Assembly (NCBI GenBank): GCA_032717465.1
Contig: CM064683.1
Coordinates: 37,143,042 to 37,207,041 of the forward strand
Source: Coenobita brevimanus
Taxonomy: Eukaryota > Arthropoda > Malacostraca > Decapoda > Coenobitidae
Length of the DNA stretch: 64,000 nucleotides
Direction: 5' to 3'
Below the pieces are notes generated by a model, which worked only from the letters and a program-made list of their open reading frames with translations, was not told the DNA's origin and made no database searches. A program made the translations under genes and the position numbers. How positions within the stretch are numbered: the first letter of the stretch is position 1; every line of letters begins with the position of its first letter. Of this stretch, positions 29,501-41,500 are shown in pieces.

Positions 29501-30898
29501 TCCTTAATCATCTAAAGCTCAACAGTTTGCGCCATTAACATACATGAGGATACTAAGGCATACAGTGCCGAATAAATAACCAAGAAGGAGGTGTTGAGAA
29601 ACCTCTAAAGCCACTAAATGAGTGAAATGGACTGCCTATTCTTTAATGACACTGACCTGTAAAGGATGGTCCACCGCACCTCACGGGGGTTCCTCTTCAT
29701 CATGTGTGCACGTTCGCATTTTGAGTTCATGAACACGTACACCTGAAAGGAAAATACTGCATGGTTAATGAAACTATAAAAAATCATTGGGGGGGGGGGA
29801 AGTGTTATTCAATACACCCAGCCACAAAGGGAAAACTATCTATCTACAGTATTGCCAGACGCCTCAATTCCATAGCGTGTGACCACGAACAAATCGCGTC
29901 CATGTCACCCTGTCCAATGCCACTTCACTGCCTTGCTCCCAGCTCACACCCCCCTCTCTCATATACCTGTCCACTCCATCCCTCCATCTCATCCTCGGCC
30001 TCCCCCTCCCTCTCCCCTCCCTCAACTCACTCATGTACACTCTCCTTGTTAGTCTCTCATTCTCCATCATCTCCAAATGCCCAAAAGGGAAAACTGTCTC
30101 ACAAAAATAATCCCAAAACCATGCACTGATTAATGTAAATTACGCACGGAAGTAAAATAAACCATATACCGTATATACCGAAATGTGGTCAGAAGACCTG
30201 AGTTGTACAAGCTAAGGGCACTGATTACTGTCATGCATGGTTCTAGTACCACAGTAAGACTTCAGACAAGATCAAAATCACAGGTATAGGTAATGAACAA
30301 TGTGCTCAATAAGTAACTGCCCCAGAAGACCTAAAACTGATGACTACTGACTACACCCATGCATTGTTCTGGTATGACTCAGCATGACTTATGATCAATA
30401 TACAGTACATACTTAGTACCTATGGTGGCCTTAAGAAATTAGATGAAGTATTACTCTCATTTTGGCCCATACTGTATATAACTGACATGGTTTTAAAGGG
30501 TGTTCTACAGTTAGATCTCACCTGTGCAAACACCTTTTCTTCTACAAAACTTCAGCTGGATATCAATTATGATGGAGATGTAACATTATTTAATTGCACC
30601 ACTTGGCTGCCACAATGAGTCACCATTTACACGAGCCAATCACTTGCCAAGCTACCGCCTGGCAACTCATTAATGCCATGGCATCTGCAAGAAACAGGTG
30701 CTCTCCTATTCCTGCTCCTGTTTCTTCAGGAATGTGAGAAAGTTGGGATTTGTTTTGGTTAGGACTGGACTGCTTCAGGTCTAGATTAGGTGACGTGGAA
30801 TTAGGGAAGGTTAATGCCCCAAATGGCCTGTAATTCACTTTTATTTGGGGGGGGGGGATATCTTAAAAACTGCTAATTTCCAATGGATATGAAGGTGC

Positions 30899-30935
<37 letters not shown>

Positions 30936-31848
30936 TGTATGAATCATAAAAAACAATGGGAAACCACATACCCTGTATTCATTGCCAGGCTGAGTATGGG
31001 ATGAAACATGAAAATTACAGCACCTAAGGTGAAACATAAATTGGAAAAAATATGCTTTGGAAGAAACAGCCCCAGTACACATCAAGCTGTACAGTACTAT
31101 GGATATTGATTATTGTCTAGTCTGGCTGTGATATGACTCAGTGTGAGTTCCCATAATCAATATCCTTGCTACAATTTTACAGGTGGTCATATTCTCACGG
31201 GGTAAAAAGATTTTCCAGCACCTCTTCCTTTGCCATTTCCTTTGCATACTACAAGTGCTGTAGATATTCTCTTGTATGGACTTGAGAGGTCTATGAAGAT
31301 GGGGGGAGTGAGCAGGAGGGAGGGCAGTCAAATGGTGGGCGACAGAGCGACTTGGGGGTGTTTTGCCTGCAGCCACCCTTTGCAGTATTAGGGCTTTGGG
31401 CTATAGATAGATAGATAGATAGATAGACAGATTTTATGTACAGGGAAGCATATGACAACGGTTGGTTACAGTATACAGTACTCTCATTTTTAAGGAATGA
31501 CCAAGATTTTCAACTGTTGCAAAAATCAGAATAAAATGATTTAATACAATGTATGTAGGGTTTCCAATGATATTTCCAATGCATTAATTATTGCCTATTT
31601 ATTCCACTAAAGCTGCGGTGTAATCTTATAATCTCCCTAGTTTTCAAAGGCTACCTAAGTGTAGTGAGGACAAACTGATGCATAAAGGAGCTTGCTTTAC
31701 AAGAAAAATGCTAAAATCAGTAAAAGAAGAAGGCAAAGTCTAGGGGTGCTCTCATTCATAAATGAAATTTTATGACAAGGACAGTTTGATGATTGTGTAA
31801 TTCACTTATAACACCTAAATTCTGCAGAAGCAACTTGCAGGATAAGGG

Positions 31849-31885
<37 letters not shown>

Positions 31886-34002
31886 CATCTTAAATGTCAG
31901 GACCAACTGCCTAGCCCCGGGCTCCTACGCTCCTCACTGGGCAATGTAGGACTGGATGATGGATGGATGGATAAATTATTTTTTACTGGCAGTGATGCCT
32001 TGCACAGGGAGTAGGTCAATTCAACTCCACCCCCGCCAACCCATTCACGTCATTCTGGTTATGTTACAGTATGCCAGATTAGGTTCGGTTACACAATGGT
32101 AGTATGAATTATTGTGACATATTAACCAGCACATATTGTGACATATTTTGCCCGTTTGCCTGAAAACTGATTAGGTTTAATAAGTATATTCAAAATAACA
32201 CATTTCCAAAACTTTTAAATAATTATTAGGTTATAATTTAAGGACAAACCTATGATTGTAAATTACAGTACTGTATATGCATTGGAGATCTCCTAGATTT
32301 TCACCAAAGTTCCTTTAATACAGAAATACAAAATAAATAAATAAATAAATATATAAAAAATATGACTATGTAATACACAATTTAAAAAAAAAATGTACTG
32401 TAAGTAATGTACATTGTGGCATGTACAATGTAGCATACTGTAGCACAGTCCCAGCTTCTGAATTACAACATAATGAAGAGACACCATGTAATGCATTAAT
32501 AATTAGAAATAACAAAAGTTTATTTGCACAATGAAAATTATTCAGATTTTTCCCCTAACCCAAGTCAAAATCTATCTAATATAACATCGTAACTGATCAC
32601 GCCTATATAACCTCACCAAGTTAATTTAGCCTAACCAAAATAGCATATATGGTGTGATTCTCCATGACTATAAAAATACTACTGGTATTCTGTATGGCTA
32701 TTAACTCCTGTTAGACTGATTCTTCTGATTATTTCTGCGGAGGTAAATAAACGTTTGTAAACATTTCGATTCTACTGTCATTTCAGCCAAAACAGAATGT
32801 TTCATTTTTTTTTTTTTTTTTTTTTTTAGATAATTCTATGACACTTTTCTAATGGGCATTTTCATAAAAAATTATTTCCATTTTACTCTTGAAGACTGGG
32901 TTAGGTTAGGTTATCTTCAGGAGTAAAATCAAAATAATCTGTCACTGGAAAAAAGTGTTTTAGAATTATCTAGAATACCCCCCCAAAATGAAAATCTCGT
33001 AACTCTGTTTTTGGCTGAAACGATAATTGTACCAAAACTTTATCAATGTTTCCCTGCTGTTTTTCGCTATGTTCTGCAGTGTCCATTCTTGTTCGATTCT
33101 TCAGCATAATGGTGGATGTCCTAAACCTAACCTCACGTGGTTTAACAGTTCCAATTAATTTAACCTAACACAACACAACCATTTACAATACTGGGTGGTA
33201 ACCATATAACCAAACCATGCATGCTTCCTACGTGTCAACAAGTGGGTTGGTGAAGGGTTAGTGCCCCTCCCTGTAAAACAAACAACTCCAAGTCAAATGG
33301 CCACCCCTTATGAGATTATGGCGTCTGGCATTAGATACATAGACAACATAACCTACCCTAACCTCCAGTTGGAAATGGGAGACCAAATCCACACTCGAGT
33401 ATGTTGGGTAAAAGTCTACCATTCACCCGGAAACAATCGTTAAGTACGGCTTAAGGAACGTGATGGTAATGGCAAAAAATTAAACACGGAAAAGTCATTA
33501 ACCACTCTGAAAAGTCAGAAAAATACAGAAAACAAACAGAAGGAATATGAACTGAACAAATAAGATCATTCTGCTGCCTAAAGCGTACACTGACCAAAAA
33601 AGGTATCCAAATCCCTACGGTAAATAATGATGCAACAATTCAGACGAATATTACCTAACGTTAAAACACCATAACACTCACCACTAATAACTACGAACGA
33701 ATTTCTGAGTAACTGTACATACTGCTTGTCTTGGGGTGAAGCCTAACCACCGACATAAGCAATAATACTACAATATTATGGAGTTCTCTTACCTTGCCAT
33801 CGGTTCGGACCAGGGTCTTCCCATGGCCAGGCTGGATTTTATATCCACTAAAATTACAGAGTTGAAGCCTGAAATAAAGAATATATTACGTTAAACCACT
33901 CTCCAAGTACTCGTACTTTAAATGTATTATACTCATATTTCAAAATGTACCGATGTCCGTAATAATTCAAGATAAATACACGTCACCATCAACTCACTTC
34001 AT
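22944..34002 (-). CDS. RPL24: 60S ribosomal protein L24 (eL24)
   Basis: Component of the large ribosomal subunit, near the bridge to the small subunit. Exons in order: 33998-34002, 33793-33868, 29657-29742, 29206-29319, 28141-28188, 27127-27193, 22944-23024. They sum to 477 nt, 158 residues plus TGA; human L24 has 157. The start [13 protein letters not shown], then [40 protein letters not shown] and [18 protein letters not shown] match the family along its length. The tail is arthropod-variable and ends [11 protein letters not shown]. Only five coding bases lie in exon 1, so the ATG sits right at the first intron. The 5' leader after the TATA box is pyrimidine-rich (CCTCGTCTTTCC), consistent with a 5' TOP mRNA. 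Introns hold SINE, LINE and piggyBac MITE insertions. No frame damage is seen. Confidence 0.97.
23025..25203 (-). other. RPL24 intron 6, 3' part
   Basis: AT-rich with a poly-A run at 23500-23538 (plus strand). No gene or snoRNA-like pair was accepted here. Confidence 0.5.
25204..26181. mobile_element. piggyBac-like MITE with internal triplication
   Basis: Flanked by TTAA (25200-25203 and 26182-26185). Termini are CCCTTTAACCGTGGG and, inverted, CCCTTTAACTGCGGGC, the TTAA/CCC...GGG arrangement of piggyBac elements. No open frame, so it is non-autonomous. Inside are three direct repeats of 171 bp at 25450-25620, 25621-25791 and 25792-25962. It lies in RPL24 intron 6. Confidence 0.88.
26285..26430 (+). 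mobile_element. 5'-truncated SINE
   Basis: Body from ATTGCTCACGTAATGCCACT to the GGATTGGATGATGGATG tail; the tRNA-like head is missing. Confidence 0.75.
26785..26960 (-). mobile_element. SINE copy
   Basis: Minus-strand copy: GGTTTATATCC B-box-like segment, AATGCCACTCAGGGATGAG body and a GATGAATGAATGAATG tail. Confidence 0.75.
28235..28430 (-). mobile_element. diverged SINE copy
   Basis: Reverse of the SINE body is recognisable (CATCTAACCCAGTACTGCCC, then AGCATTACAG), with many changes. Confidence 0.5.
28935..29200 (-). mobile_element. 5'-truncated LINE next to RPL24 exon 4
   Basis: Family tail TATCTATCTGTCTATTGCCT through CATCCTTGGCCTCCCTCTCC to CATGGCCAAACCATAC. It ends only about 15 bp from the donor of RPL24 exon 4 (29206). 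Confidence 0.85.
29840..30090 (-). mobile_element. 5'-truncated LINE
   Basis: Minus strand encodes the [18 protein letters not shown] segment and ends in the family tail beside a short TAGA-type run. It lies in RPL24 intron 2. Confidence 0.88.
31255..31425 (+). mobile_element. decayed LINE 3' end
   Basis: Contains GACAGAGCGACTTGGGGG and TTGCCTGCAGCCACCC, then a TAGA tetranucleotide run. Confidence 0.7.
31853..31975 (+). mobile_element. poly-T run plus SINE 3' end
   Basis: A 32-base poly-T run is followed by ATCTTAAATGTCAGGACCAA and the GATGATGGATGGATGG tail. Confidence 0.7.
32520..33780. other. RPL24 intron 2, 5' portion
   Basis: Mostly AT-rich unique DNA with TTAGGTTAGG pieces, a poly-T run near 32808-32827 and a SINE lead/LINE tail composite at 33180-33340. 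No gene. Confidence 0.5.
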
Positions 34003-34375
34003 CTTGGATGGAAGTATCAACACAAGGAAAGACGAGGACAAATGACAAGCGACTTGCGCGCCGATTTTATACTAGTAACATTCTAATTAACTATGTACAT
34101 TAGAGACTATCAATCTAGAAAATTCGGAAAAAATAGTTTCGTAAAAAATAACAAAATAAATATCCTTTTTACCACCTCTAGCAATTCAGTGTAATCATAT
34201 ATCATTCTAATTAGCTCAATATTTTTCTTAATATATACATGGAAAAATCGCAAAAATAATCATATTAAAAAGTAGCTCAAATAATATATGTTTACCACCA
34301 CCTTTGTCAATCCAGCATAATCAAAATAGATCATCGATTTCTTGCAAGGGCTGACCAAAACATTGGCGCCCGACT
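34003..34375. promoter_or_regulatory. divergent RPL24/CEP97 promoter interval
   Basis: Start codons of RPL24 (minus) and CEP97 (plus) are 373 bp apart, so both promoters must lie within or overlap this AT-rich interval, unless CEP97 has an upstream non-coding exon. Confidence 0.7.
34064..34071 (-). promoter_or_regulatory. TATA box for RPL24
   Basis: Minus-strand TATAAAAT. The pyrimidine run CCTCGTCTTTCC begins about 30-35 bp downstream, suitable for a TOP transcription start near 34035-34040. Confidence 0.65.
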
Positions 34376-35528
34376 ATGGCCTCCTCAGGTACGTCCTATT
34401 TTAGACTTTGAGCAAATGTTATTACGTGTTACATAAGCCTGAATATGGATAACTGATGGCTGGTTTTTAAGGTATAACATATATTGAGACTAATAATAAT
34501 CCTATATAAGCCTGATTGTCACGCATTCCGGCTGGAACGGAGTAATATATAGAAGGGTGGAGGTTGCCACCCTCTTATTTAACTCAATGTTGTTTCTTCC
34601 CTTTATAAATACAGTTACTTATGTATTCCCCAGGTCTTTTCTCTTGATGATAAATAGGTGGTAGTGGAATTCGAGAAATTTCGTAAATTGAACTATTAAT
34701 AGATAACCCAATTGCAATGGTCTGTAGCCTGGCAGGCCTTTGTTTTTCTAGTGTTTATACAGTTTTTTAATGGGATAGGAGGTATTACTCGTTGCTGCTG
34801 ACCATTTTAAGCACAGTACTTATGGTATGGTTATTTAATTTATCATAGCTTCCTTTCTTCATGAAGTTTACCTTGTTTAGTGGGAAGAACTTGTATTGCA
34901 TTTCAGTCTAAGTGAATGAAATTTTACCTATTATTATGATGAATTATGTCCCAGTTATTCAGTAATTAATATTAAAATAAGCAGTTGGTAGTAATAGCCA
35001 TGATATTACAAGAGAACAGTAGCCTAGCAACTTTATTTTGGTCATACTGCATGCATATTTAATTTATGAGGCACTGCATTTCAACATAGACTGTTGTGAT
35101 CTTTGCAGCAGCCACTGTAGTTCTTCCACTTTAATTTAGTATAGTTCTTTAACTCTAATTGGCCTAGATTTTTGTCCTGTCATACCATATACAGTATCAC
35201 CAAGTATAATCTCAGAAAAAGACTACGGTACGCTCCACGACTACATTCTTTCCATAGCACTTCTTTGTGATCAGCTTCATATTCCTGTGTTAATCAGCTG
35301 TTATAAACCAGGATTCAAGATGGAAAGAATGCAGCTTTAAACCAAGATAGTGTGAAAAGAGTATACAGTACTTGAAATATGACACAAGAGCCAGCTAGCC
35401 GGCTAGAGAGAGAGGGAATAATCAGTTGTTATAAACCAGGATTCAGGATGAGAAGATTGCAGCTTTAAACCAAGATAATATGAAAAGAGTACTGCATGCA
35501 CTACTTGACATATCACACCACAGCTAGC

Positions 35529-35563
<35 letters not shown>

Positions 35564-38500
35564 GGGGGGAGGGAGGGAGGGAAATAAATCTCAGAAGGGC
35601 AGTGACACGAGAGTAAATACTGTACTTTGAGAAGATGAGTGCAGTGCTACTGAATGTTTGCTAATCTCTTATTACTAACTTACACTGTTTTTTTTTCTTT
35701 CAGGCGAGGAAAAAGATGATGGACAAGATGATGCAGGTAAGTATGGTATAAGTTAAATTCAGTGAATATTAGCTACCCTGCAACTTTATGTACTATTTTT
35801 ATTGGAGTCTGGCAATAGATAGATAGATAGATAGATAGACAAAAAACAGATGTGGATGTGATTGAAAGTGTTAAGAGAAGTACTTGCAGATGGTATGAAC
35901 ATGTGGAGAGAATGGAGAATGATAAATGGCTAGAAGAATGGTATGTGAGTGAGGTGGAGGAGGAGACCAAGCATGAGATGGAAGGATGGAGTTGAGAGGT
36001 GTATGAGAGAGGGGGGTGTGAGCTGGGACCATACCTGGTACTTAGGTAGATGAACCACACGATCATTCACTCATCATTCAGTCCTCCAGAATTCTGGATT
36101 AAGCTCATAAGTCAAACTAATTATTATTTGGAAGAATTATACCAACCTTAGGAAAAGTTTTATTGAGGAAATACTGTACAGCTTTGTGGTCCAACTTGGA
36201 TCCCTGAAAGGTGGGCTGAGAATTTTATCTCCCCAGTAAAACAGCTTTTCTAAATTTGAGTATAATTCTTCCAATTAAAGTCCCAGCACAGTGATAGCAG
36301 ACACTATAATATTTGGTTTGTTTTCAGTTGGCAGTGACTCGGAGGTTGTGTTGGACCTGTGTGGGCGTCGGCTCAAGCGTCTGGAGAAGGCCCCCGCCAA
36401 CCAGGCTTATGCCACTGCCCTCGTACTCGACAATAATTCTCTGCAGAACCTGGCAAACCTTGACAGCTATGGTGAACTGGAGAGGGTAAGATTTCATCAG
36501 TTTTTGGACACTGTATCAAGCCCAGCAAAACTGTGCAGCGTCATTGCACAGGAGACTCTATGAAGCGTAGTTGCCTACAGCATGTGCAGATAGTATCATA
36601 GTTAGCCACAAAGATTTCTGTAACAGTACCATAGTTAGCCCTAAAACCTTTTTCATCTACCAATTTTTGTTAATTCTGGAGAGGAAAGCCTTTGCATGGT
36701 AGCACCAATATCATTTGACAATAGAGCTGTCCGGTTGTACAGATATCCATCACTTGTCTCCTTGTCCCACAAAAGGAGGATGGCAGCTTGCAGAGGAAGG
36801 CAGCTTTTGCAGTTCATCAGATTCACATGCCATTGAGCCTAGGATCACAACAAGAACAGCAGCTTATGTGTTTTAGCAATATCCGTCATGTGTAACATGA
36901 AAGATGATTGATTGCAGACGCGTCATGTGATGGCACTGGTATAATGTTGACTCTCCCTATCCCCTGAGTGGAGGATGGTGGACTGTACTATCTGTTGTTG
37001 CTAGTACCGGTACTTCTGCCAGCTACTATGACTACTACTACTGCTATGAAAATACACCATCTTTTATTGTTTTCAGCTGTCCATTGCCAACAACCAAGTG
37101 GTGCGCATGTACTGGTTCGCACGCATGTATTCCCTGCGCGTCCTCAACCTCCCCAACAATAACATCGTCCAGGTGGAGGGCCTGAGGGAACTGATACACC
37201 TTGTACATCTCAATTTAGCTGGTAATAAAATAAAGGTGAGTGAGGTGTGGAGAGGATGGAGAATGAGAGATTAACTTGGAGAGTGTATGTGAGTAAGGTG
37301 GAAGAGGAGAGGAGGGGGGCGGGGGGCCACGGGTAAGACGGAGACATGAGGAATTTAAGAGAGGGGGGGATGAATTAGAGAGAAGGCAGCCTGATAGTGG
37401 AGGATAGGGTGAGATGGAAGTGATTCATTTGTGGCCATCCCATACAGAATTAAAGCAATTGATGATAGATAAATAGAATAAACATAGACACAGAGGGTCA
37501 AAAATTCATGTACTGTTTCACTGCATCAGCTTCACTCTAGAACATGTCTGGTCCTGAGCCATTTTTCCTTACTTCAGCATATTGTGGGATGCAGACTGAC
37601 CACACCTAGTAATTACAAAACAGGTATCAGTGAATATAGAAAATTAGTGTGCTTTCGTTACACCTTTTCACACTCTTAACTCTGTGGGTTTTACTTTTAC
37701 AGACTATCGAGGGTCTAAGCTACAATCGGACGCTGGAGCATCTGAATCTCTCGGGCAACTCCATCTCACACATCAATGATCTCTCCATGCTCAAGAATCT
37801 CAAGGTCAGTCTTAATGATCCTCGTTCAGTAGTTCCTAAACCACTAAATTGTCACAGTCTTCATCAGGCATCTATATTTTACTGTGAATTGTTTAAATGG
37901 AGAATTGCAGCCATATATTGAAGTTGTGTTTATTGTAAGGATATAAGTTGGACAGAAACTCTTGTATTGCATCTTCATAGTAAACTTAATAATGATGTGT
38001 AATCATAATTTCTCCAGTAGCCTAATGGTAAACTTTGCCATTGCCAAAAACTTGTCCATTTGCTTGATTCCTGTATAAGATTGAGTACGGTAGCTATAAC
38101 AGGTGTAGAAATACTGTGTATTTTAGTACAGTGCTAAAAAATGAAAACCATTCGTGACTGCTTAATAAACCTTCCCCTCCACTGTTGAGTGCAGTATATT
38201 TCCATTTTTAGTTTGGAATGGAGACCTGTTTCAGTAAATTAATAAATATGTGGATGATGATGGTGATGTCAAGTAGTGTATAACATATTGCACCTTGTAG
38301 TAGGTACAACTTGCATTTTCCATTCCTTGTCCCACAGGAGTTGTTCCTTCATCGCAACCGAATTAGCACACTGTACCGGTGCAACAAATACCTACCACCA
38401 AGCCTCATCATCCTTACCCTCTCGGATAACTCCCTCACTGACCTGAATGAACTCTGCAACCTGTCTCATCTCAACAACCTACAGCAGGTCACCATCCTGA

Positions 38501-41500
38501 ACAACCCTTGTCTAGATCCTTTACAACCCACAGGTAACAAAATAATTCCTTTCTTTAGTTTTTGGTACATGGAAATATTGGTATAGGCTACTCTACTGAG
38601 AATGTGCCTGAATATGGTTCCAAAGAAAATTCTGAAAGTGAGGTGGAGGGTAATGTTGTAGAGGCAGACTTAATGTGATATGGAAGAAGAGAGTGGAGCA
38701 GTATATTGATAAGAGAGAAGAAAGAGGAAAAGAAGTGTTTGAGAAAGTGAGATGTATGTGAGGAGGCATTTCAATCATGTTGTCAGGGAGTTCTCAGGAG
38801 GGAGCATGGCACTGGAGATGATGATGATACTGAGTCTGTGCCAAGAGTGAAGCTTTAATTCTACTATTAGACATCTCTTCCATGGCTACATGTTGTACTG
38901 TGTTACATCAGTTGCTGAATTGTGTATGATAAAGCAATAGTCTTTGTACTTTAAAATATTACAGGAACAATCAGGGATATCAGTCCATTAAATATTCCAC
39001 CACTTCTACTTCTCACTACCCTTATACCTGTAAATATTCATAAACTAAGAAGGATATGTTTAACTGCCCATGGATGACTCATTGATATGATGCAGTAAGA
39101 AGGAAAGTATGGTAACAAATGTACACTATAAAGTAGAAGCCGTGAATTGTTAGAACTTTCTGTTGATGACGTACACATGGATGCAGGTTATTGTGGTACC
39201 GTATATTTATTTATTTATTTTTTATTTATTTATTTTTTTTCAGATGAGTCTGGAATGCCTGTGGGGCCACTGCTTGCCTTTGATTACCGCCCTTATGTCA
39301 TCAACTGGTGCCTTAACCTCAAAGTTCTCGATGGTTACAAGGTCACGCCCAAGGAGAGGTAAGCCATATTGTGATCTCCCCATGTTTTTGTTTCCAGATA
39401 ATGTTTTCTGGTACTAAAGAGCATTTTACGCTGAAATTGACTGGAAGTATAATATTTGATTTTATTTTTAAAACATAGCTAGCAGTGTATGTACAAAGTA
39501 AAGAAAAGGGTTTAGTGTGTTGAGTATTGTCTCCTTCATAAATGATTTTTTATTGCTATAAAGCCCACACAGAAATTACAGCTAAGTTTCATATTAAAGT
39601 ACCATTGCTACTTATGAAGCTGCCTTTTGCCAGTGTTCCCTAATATTCAGTTTTAGTTGTATTAAAAAATTTACACAGTTTGTATATATTATCCTCAAGT
39701 GAATGTCATAAAACAAGCACTTTCTGTAGTAGAGTTTTTCCAACTGTGAGACCACCAGTAACAAAGAAAATGTCCAGAAAAAAGGCAACTTACAACAAGA
39801 ACATAGTATAACTATCGTGGGGTCTGTACATTTCCAGCTTGAAGGCAGAGTGGCTGTACTCGCAGGGTAAGGGTCGGGGGTTCCAAGTAGGGGAACATGT
39901 AGCCCTGGTGCAGTACCTGTCGGGGGTGTGCCTGGCTGGGGGAGGATGGGGGGGTGCTGACTTGCCGGACGACGATGACAAGCTGGCCAAGATCCTACAG
40001 TTGGCCAAGCAGCACCAGCATGACCTCAGGCACTCAGTCAATGGCCAGGAGCCACCAAGGTACAGCCAGGATTCACTGCTGTCTCATTTCATGGTGTTTA
40101 TCGGTCTTTCTCAGTGACAGTTGGCAATCTCTCAACATTTTTATAATTCCTTGTGTTTAGATTCTCCCTCACCTCTTTCATAGGTAGGATGATAATGTTT
40201 ATGATGATGATGATGATGATGATGATGAGTTACCTAATCACCTAGTAGGAAAATGGTTAGTATGATGATGATAGTGATAATGATTTACCTCTTCATCTAG
40301 TACAAAAGATGGTTTGGATGATGGTGATAACAGTACCGGTAGCAGTGGTGGTAATGCATCACCTCTTCACATACTGAAAATGTTGGTTGATTATGATGCC
40401 TGTTATGGTGGTGACACAGATGATGATGATATACCTCTCTGCCTCCCATCTTTTTTCCAGCGAGTCAAGCAACATGCGCATGAGTCGCAGCCACCAGGAC
40501 TCGCCAGCCACCATCCGACGCCACGTTGCTCGCTCCACCTCAGTCCGCCGCAACACAGGTAAGAAGGCCTCCCACCTTTCTCTGTGCCCTCCCTCCGTAC
40601 CACCACCTTTGCTTGCCCACACCGCTTAGGCTATACAGGCAGTGCTCGTTGTAAGTAGCTTTTATTATTATTATTATTTTTATTATTATTATTATTACTG
40701 TATTGTTATTATTTGACTATTTAATCCTCAGTAAATCTTCTTTTAACCACTTGTTCAGTCTGATTGAATTTTATTATTTTCATCTCCATGTCTGTAAATG
40801 ACTTTGCTTAACATATGATGGATTGTTAGTAGTAGTGGTAATAGTAATTGCATCCACAGGCTCAGTTGAAAAGTGAACCGGGTGGACTGCAGGCTTAAAT
40901 TGCCCTTCTGCAGTTCACCATCCTGCTTTTGGGGGATAGGGAGGGACTTGAGCAACGTTTGTGTAGCTGGGCAGTGGAGCCAACCGGTTAAATTGGTGCC
41001 AGGTCATGAAGGTGTCCCTCTCTAGCACCATATAAGAATAAACCAAAAAAGACTTTGAAATCAAGGAGCTAAAGTTGCATTATACCTTTGAAGTCGAGTA
41101 TAGTTCCCTCGATTTACAGTAGCAATTATATTTAAAAAAACTGACAGTATTTCAAACTCATGCCTTATAACGAGAACTGCCTATACCTGCTTCTGTGATA
41201 TCTTGGATTTTTCAAGTAGATAGATAAATGCGGTGACTGTATCTATGACAACCACAGAAGAGCATTTTTTCTTCTGCCTGTCGAGAACATTTGGGAATAC
41301 TGCAGTTTCCCTCTGCATTTTCAGGGCACCCTTTCTTGTGAGACCACTCTTTCAGCAAGCATTTTTCTCTATAAAACTGTATATCCTTTAAACAAAACTA
41401 AAAACCTCTCTGCCCCTCCTTACCCATTTTCAGTCTCGTAACTTGATGTGGTCCTTTCCTTAGAGTGTGACCTTGTTTATCAGATGTATGATAGCCTAAT

